Assembly (NCBI GenBank): GCA_002327445.1
Contig: DCWA01000012.1
Location: forward strand, 83,392 to 147,391
Source of the DNA: Desulfobacteraceae bacterium UBA2174
GTDB taxonomy: Bacteria; Desulfobacterota; Desulfobacteria; Desulfobacterales; UBA2174
Direction of reading: 5' to 3'
Length of the DNA stretch: 64,000 nt
Part shown: positions 63,082-64,000 of the stretch, piece after piece
Numbering within the stretch: position 1 is the first letter of the stretch
How the letters are laid out: every line of letters begins with the position of its first letter
Program-made: the position numbers and the translations under genes
Notes under the pieces: model-generated
The model's database searches: none
Seen by the model: the letters and a program-made list of their open reading frames with translations, nothing else
What the model was told of the DNA's origin: nothing

Positions 63082-63933
63082 TCAGCGCGGTCCGCCGTTG
63101 GTGAAATTCTGGATGCAGATCTCGCCCAGTTCCTTGGATCGGGCCGTGGCCGCCTCCACCGCGTTGATCAGGGTGGTGCGCAGCCCGCCTTTTTCCAGCG
63201 TGTGAATGCCGGCGATGGCCGTGCCGCCCGGAGAGGTGACGCGGTCCTTGAGCTGGCCCGGGTGCTCCTTGGATTCCAGGAGCAGCTTGGCGGCGCCCAG
63301 GACGGTCTGGGCGGAAAGGAACAGGGCGTCCTGGCGGGCCAGGCCCATCTTGACGCCGGCGTCGGCCATGGCGTCGATGATCATGAAGATATAGGCCGGA
63401 CCGCTGCCCGAAAGTCCGGTGATGGCGTCCATGAGGTAGTTTTCGCCGATGAAGACCGTCTTGCCCACCGCGTCGAAAATCGCCATGGCCACCTTTATGT
63501 CCTCCCGGCTGGCGTTGTCGCCGCCGGCCACGGCGGTGGCGCTTTCGCCAACAAAGGCGCAGATGTTGGGCATGACGCGGATGAGGCGGAGCTTTTTCTC
63601 CAGGCAGGACTCGATGGCCGCCAGGGGGACGCCGGCGGCGATGGAAATCACCAGCTTGCCCATGTCGAGGTGTTGCGCCGTTTCCCGGAGCACCTTGGCC
63701 AGAATCTGCGGTTTCACCGCATAGATGACAATGTCCGCCGTCCGTACCGCCGTGGCGTTGTCCGCCATGGTCTGTACGCCGTACTTGGCGCCGATGGCTT
63801 CCAGTTTGGCCGCGTTGGCGTCGGTGCAGATGATCTGGTCAGGCCGGGCCGAGCCGTTGCCGAGCAAGCCGCTGACCAGGGCTTCGCCCATGTTGCCCGT
63901 GCCGATGAAAGCGATGGTTTTGTCGGTGAGCAT
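63082..63933 (-). CDS. proC: Pyrroline-5-carboxylate reductase
   Basis: Last step of proline synthesis: reduction of pyrroline-5-carboxylate with NAD(P)H in the cytoplasm. The 283-residue protein opens with the dinucleotide-binding KTIAFIGTGNMGEALVSGLL, then VIYAVKPQILAKVL, IRVMPNICAFVGESATAVA and the C-terminal signature SPGGTAIAGIHTLEKGGLRT. Length is normal. It appears to start the ccdA/Nudix transcription unit, and the last 67 bases of the window hold only its leader. Confidence 0.96.
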   Translation of the reverse strand: MLTDKTIAFIGTGNMGEALVSGLLGNGSARPDQIICTDANAAKLEAIGAKYGVQTMADNATAVRTADIVIYAVKPQILAKVLRETAQHLDMGKLVISIAAGVPLAAIESCLEKKLRLIRVMPNICAFVGESATAVAGGDNASREDIKVAMAIFDAVGKTVFIGENYLMDAITGLSGSGPAYIFMIIDAMADAGVKMGLARQDALFLSAQTVLGAAKLLLESKEHPGQLKDRVTSPGGTAIAGIHTLEKGGLRTTLINAVEAATARSKELGEICIQNFTNGGPR

Positions 63934-64000
63934 CCCGATCTTTCCTCTGTGGATAACTGCCTGTATGAATTATGGAACCCAAGGTTCGAAGATTAGAGGA

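Overview
The window looks like chromosomal DNA from a GC-rich anaerobic bacterium. The best guess is a sulfate-reducing type of Desulfobacterota (former Deltaproteobacteria). This is an inference from gene content: indolepyruvate:ferredoxin oxidoreductase, an ADP-forming acyl-CoA synthetase, propionyl-CoA synthetase, an oxygen-sensitive class III ribonucleotide reductase with its activase, a molybdopterin protein with a binding-protein tail, and outer-membrane lipid A enzymes. No rRNA, tRNA, CRISPR array or recognisable transposase was seen.

Layout. 1-1522: dispersed-repeat debris, an AT-rich frameshifted DUF1801-type gene and a leader. 1523-16600: iorAB, a universal stress protein, then a long mostly minus-strand housekeeping block (SLC13/ArsB-type transporter, outer-membrane barrel, PilZ protein, PlsC-type acyltransferase, two MFS transporters, murB, ahcY, a P2A-type cation ATPase). 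16849-22797: a plus-strand operon with a good sigma-70-like promoter encoding a Gld-type ABC exporter (ATPase, permease, GldG-like protein, DUF4340 protein), then an O-methyltransferase. 22782-26001: a scarred accessory patch with an internally deleted mutY, an orphan vapB-like antitoxin, an intact DUF1778/GNAT toxin-antitoxin pair with a palindromic operator, an AAA/DUF4143 ATPase and a 47-codon hisF remnant. 26033-32879: an epimerase and inositol-phosphate-synthase pair, acyl-CoA synthetase, Old Yellow Enzyme and LarA-like protein.

33203-49771 is the most interesting block: a complete type I BREX phage-defence cluster (brxA, brxB, brxC, pglX, pglZ, brxL) with two modifications. First, pglX is split at the hinge between its methyltransferase and target-recognition halves, and an intact P-loop ATPase gene lies exactly between them, joined to both by ATGA start/stop overlaps. 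Second, a TumE-type toxin-antitoxin pair sits between pglX and pglZ. The operon is compact and probably co-transcribed. It is preceded by a 23-bp tandem repeat. The target-recognition segment is clearly more AT-rich than the rest, as expected if specificity was exchanged.

49851-64000 returns to housekeeping genes: an LpxR-type lipid A deacylase, a stress protein, coaE, rtcB with archease and a MoeA-like fusion, prpE with its own promoter and terminator, nrdD/nrdG under what look like paired NrdR boxes, a Nudix hydrolase, ccdA and proC. Flanking genes have strong GC bias, and the BREX, toxin-antitoxin and DUF1801 genes are visibly less GC-rich, consistent with acquisition by transfer.
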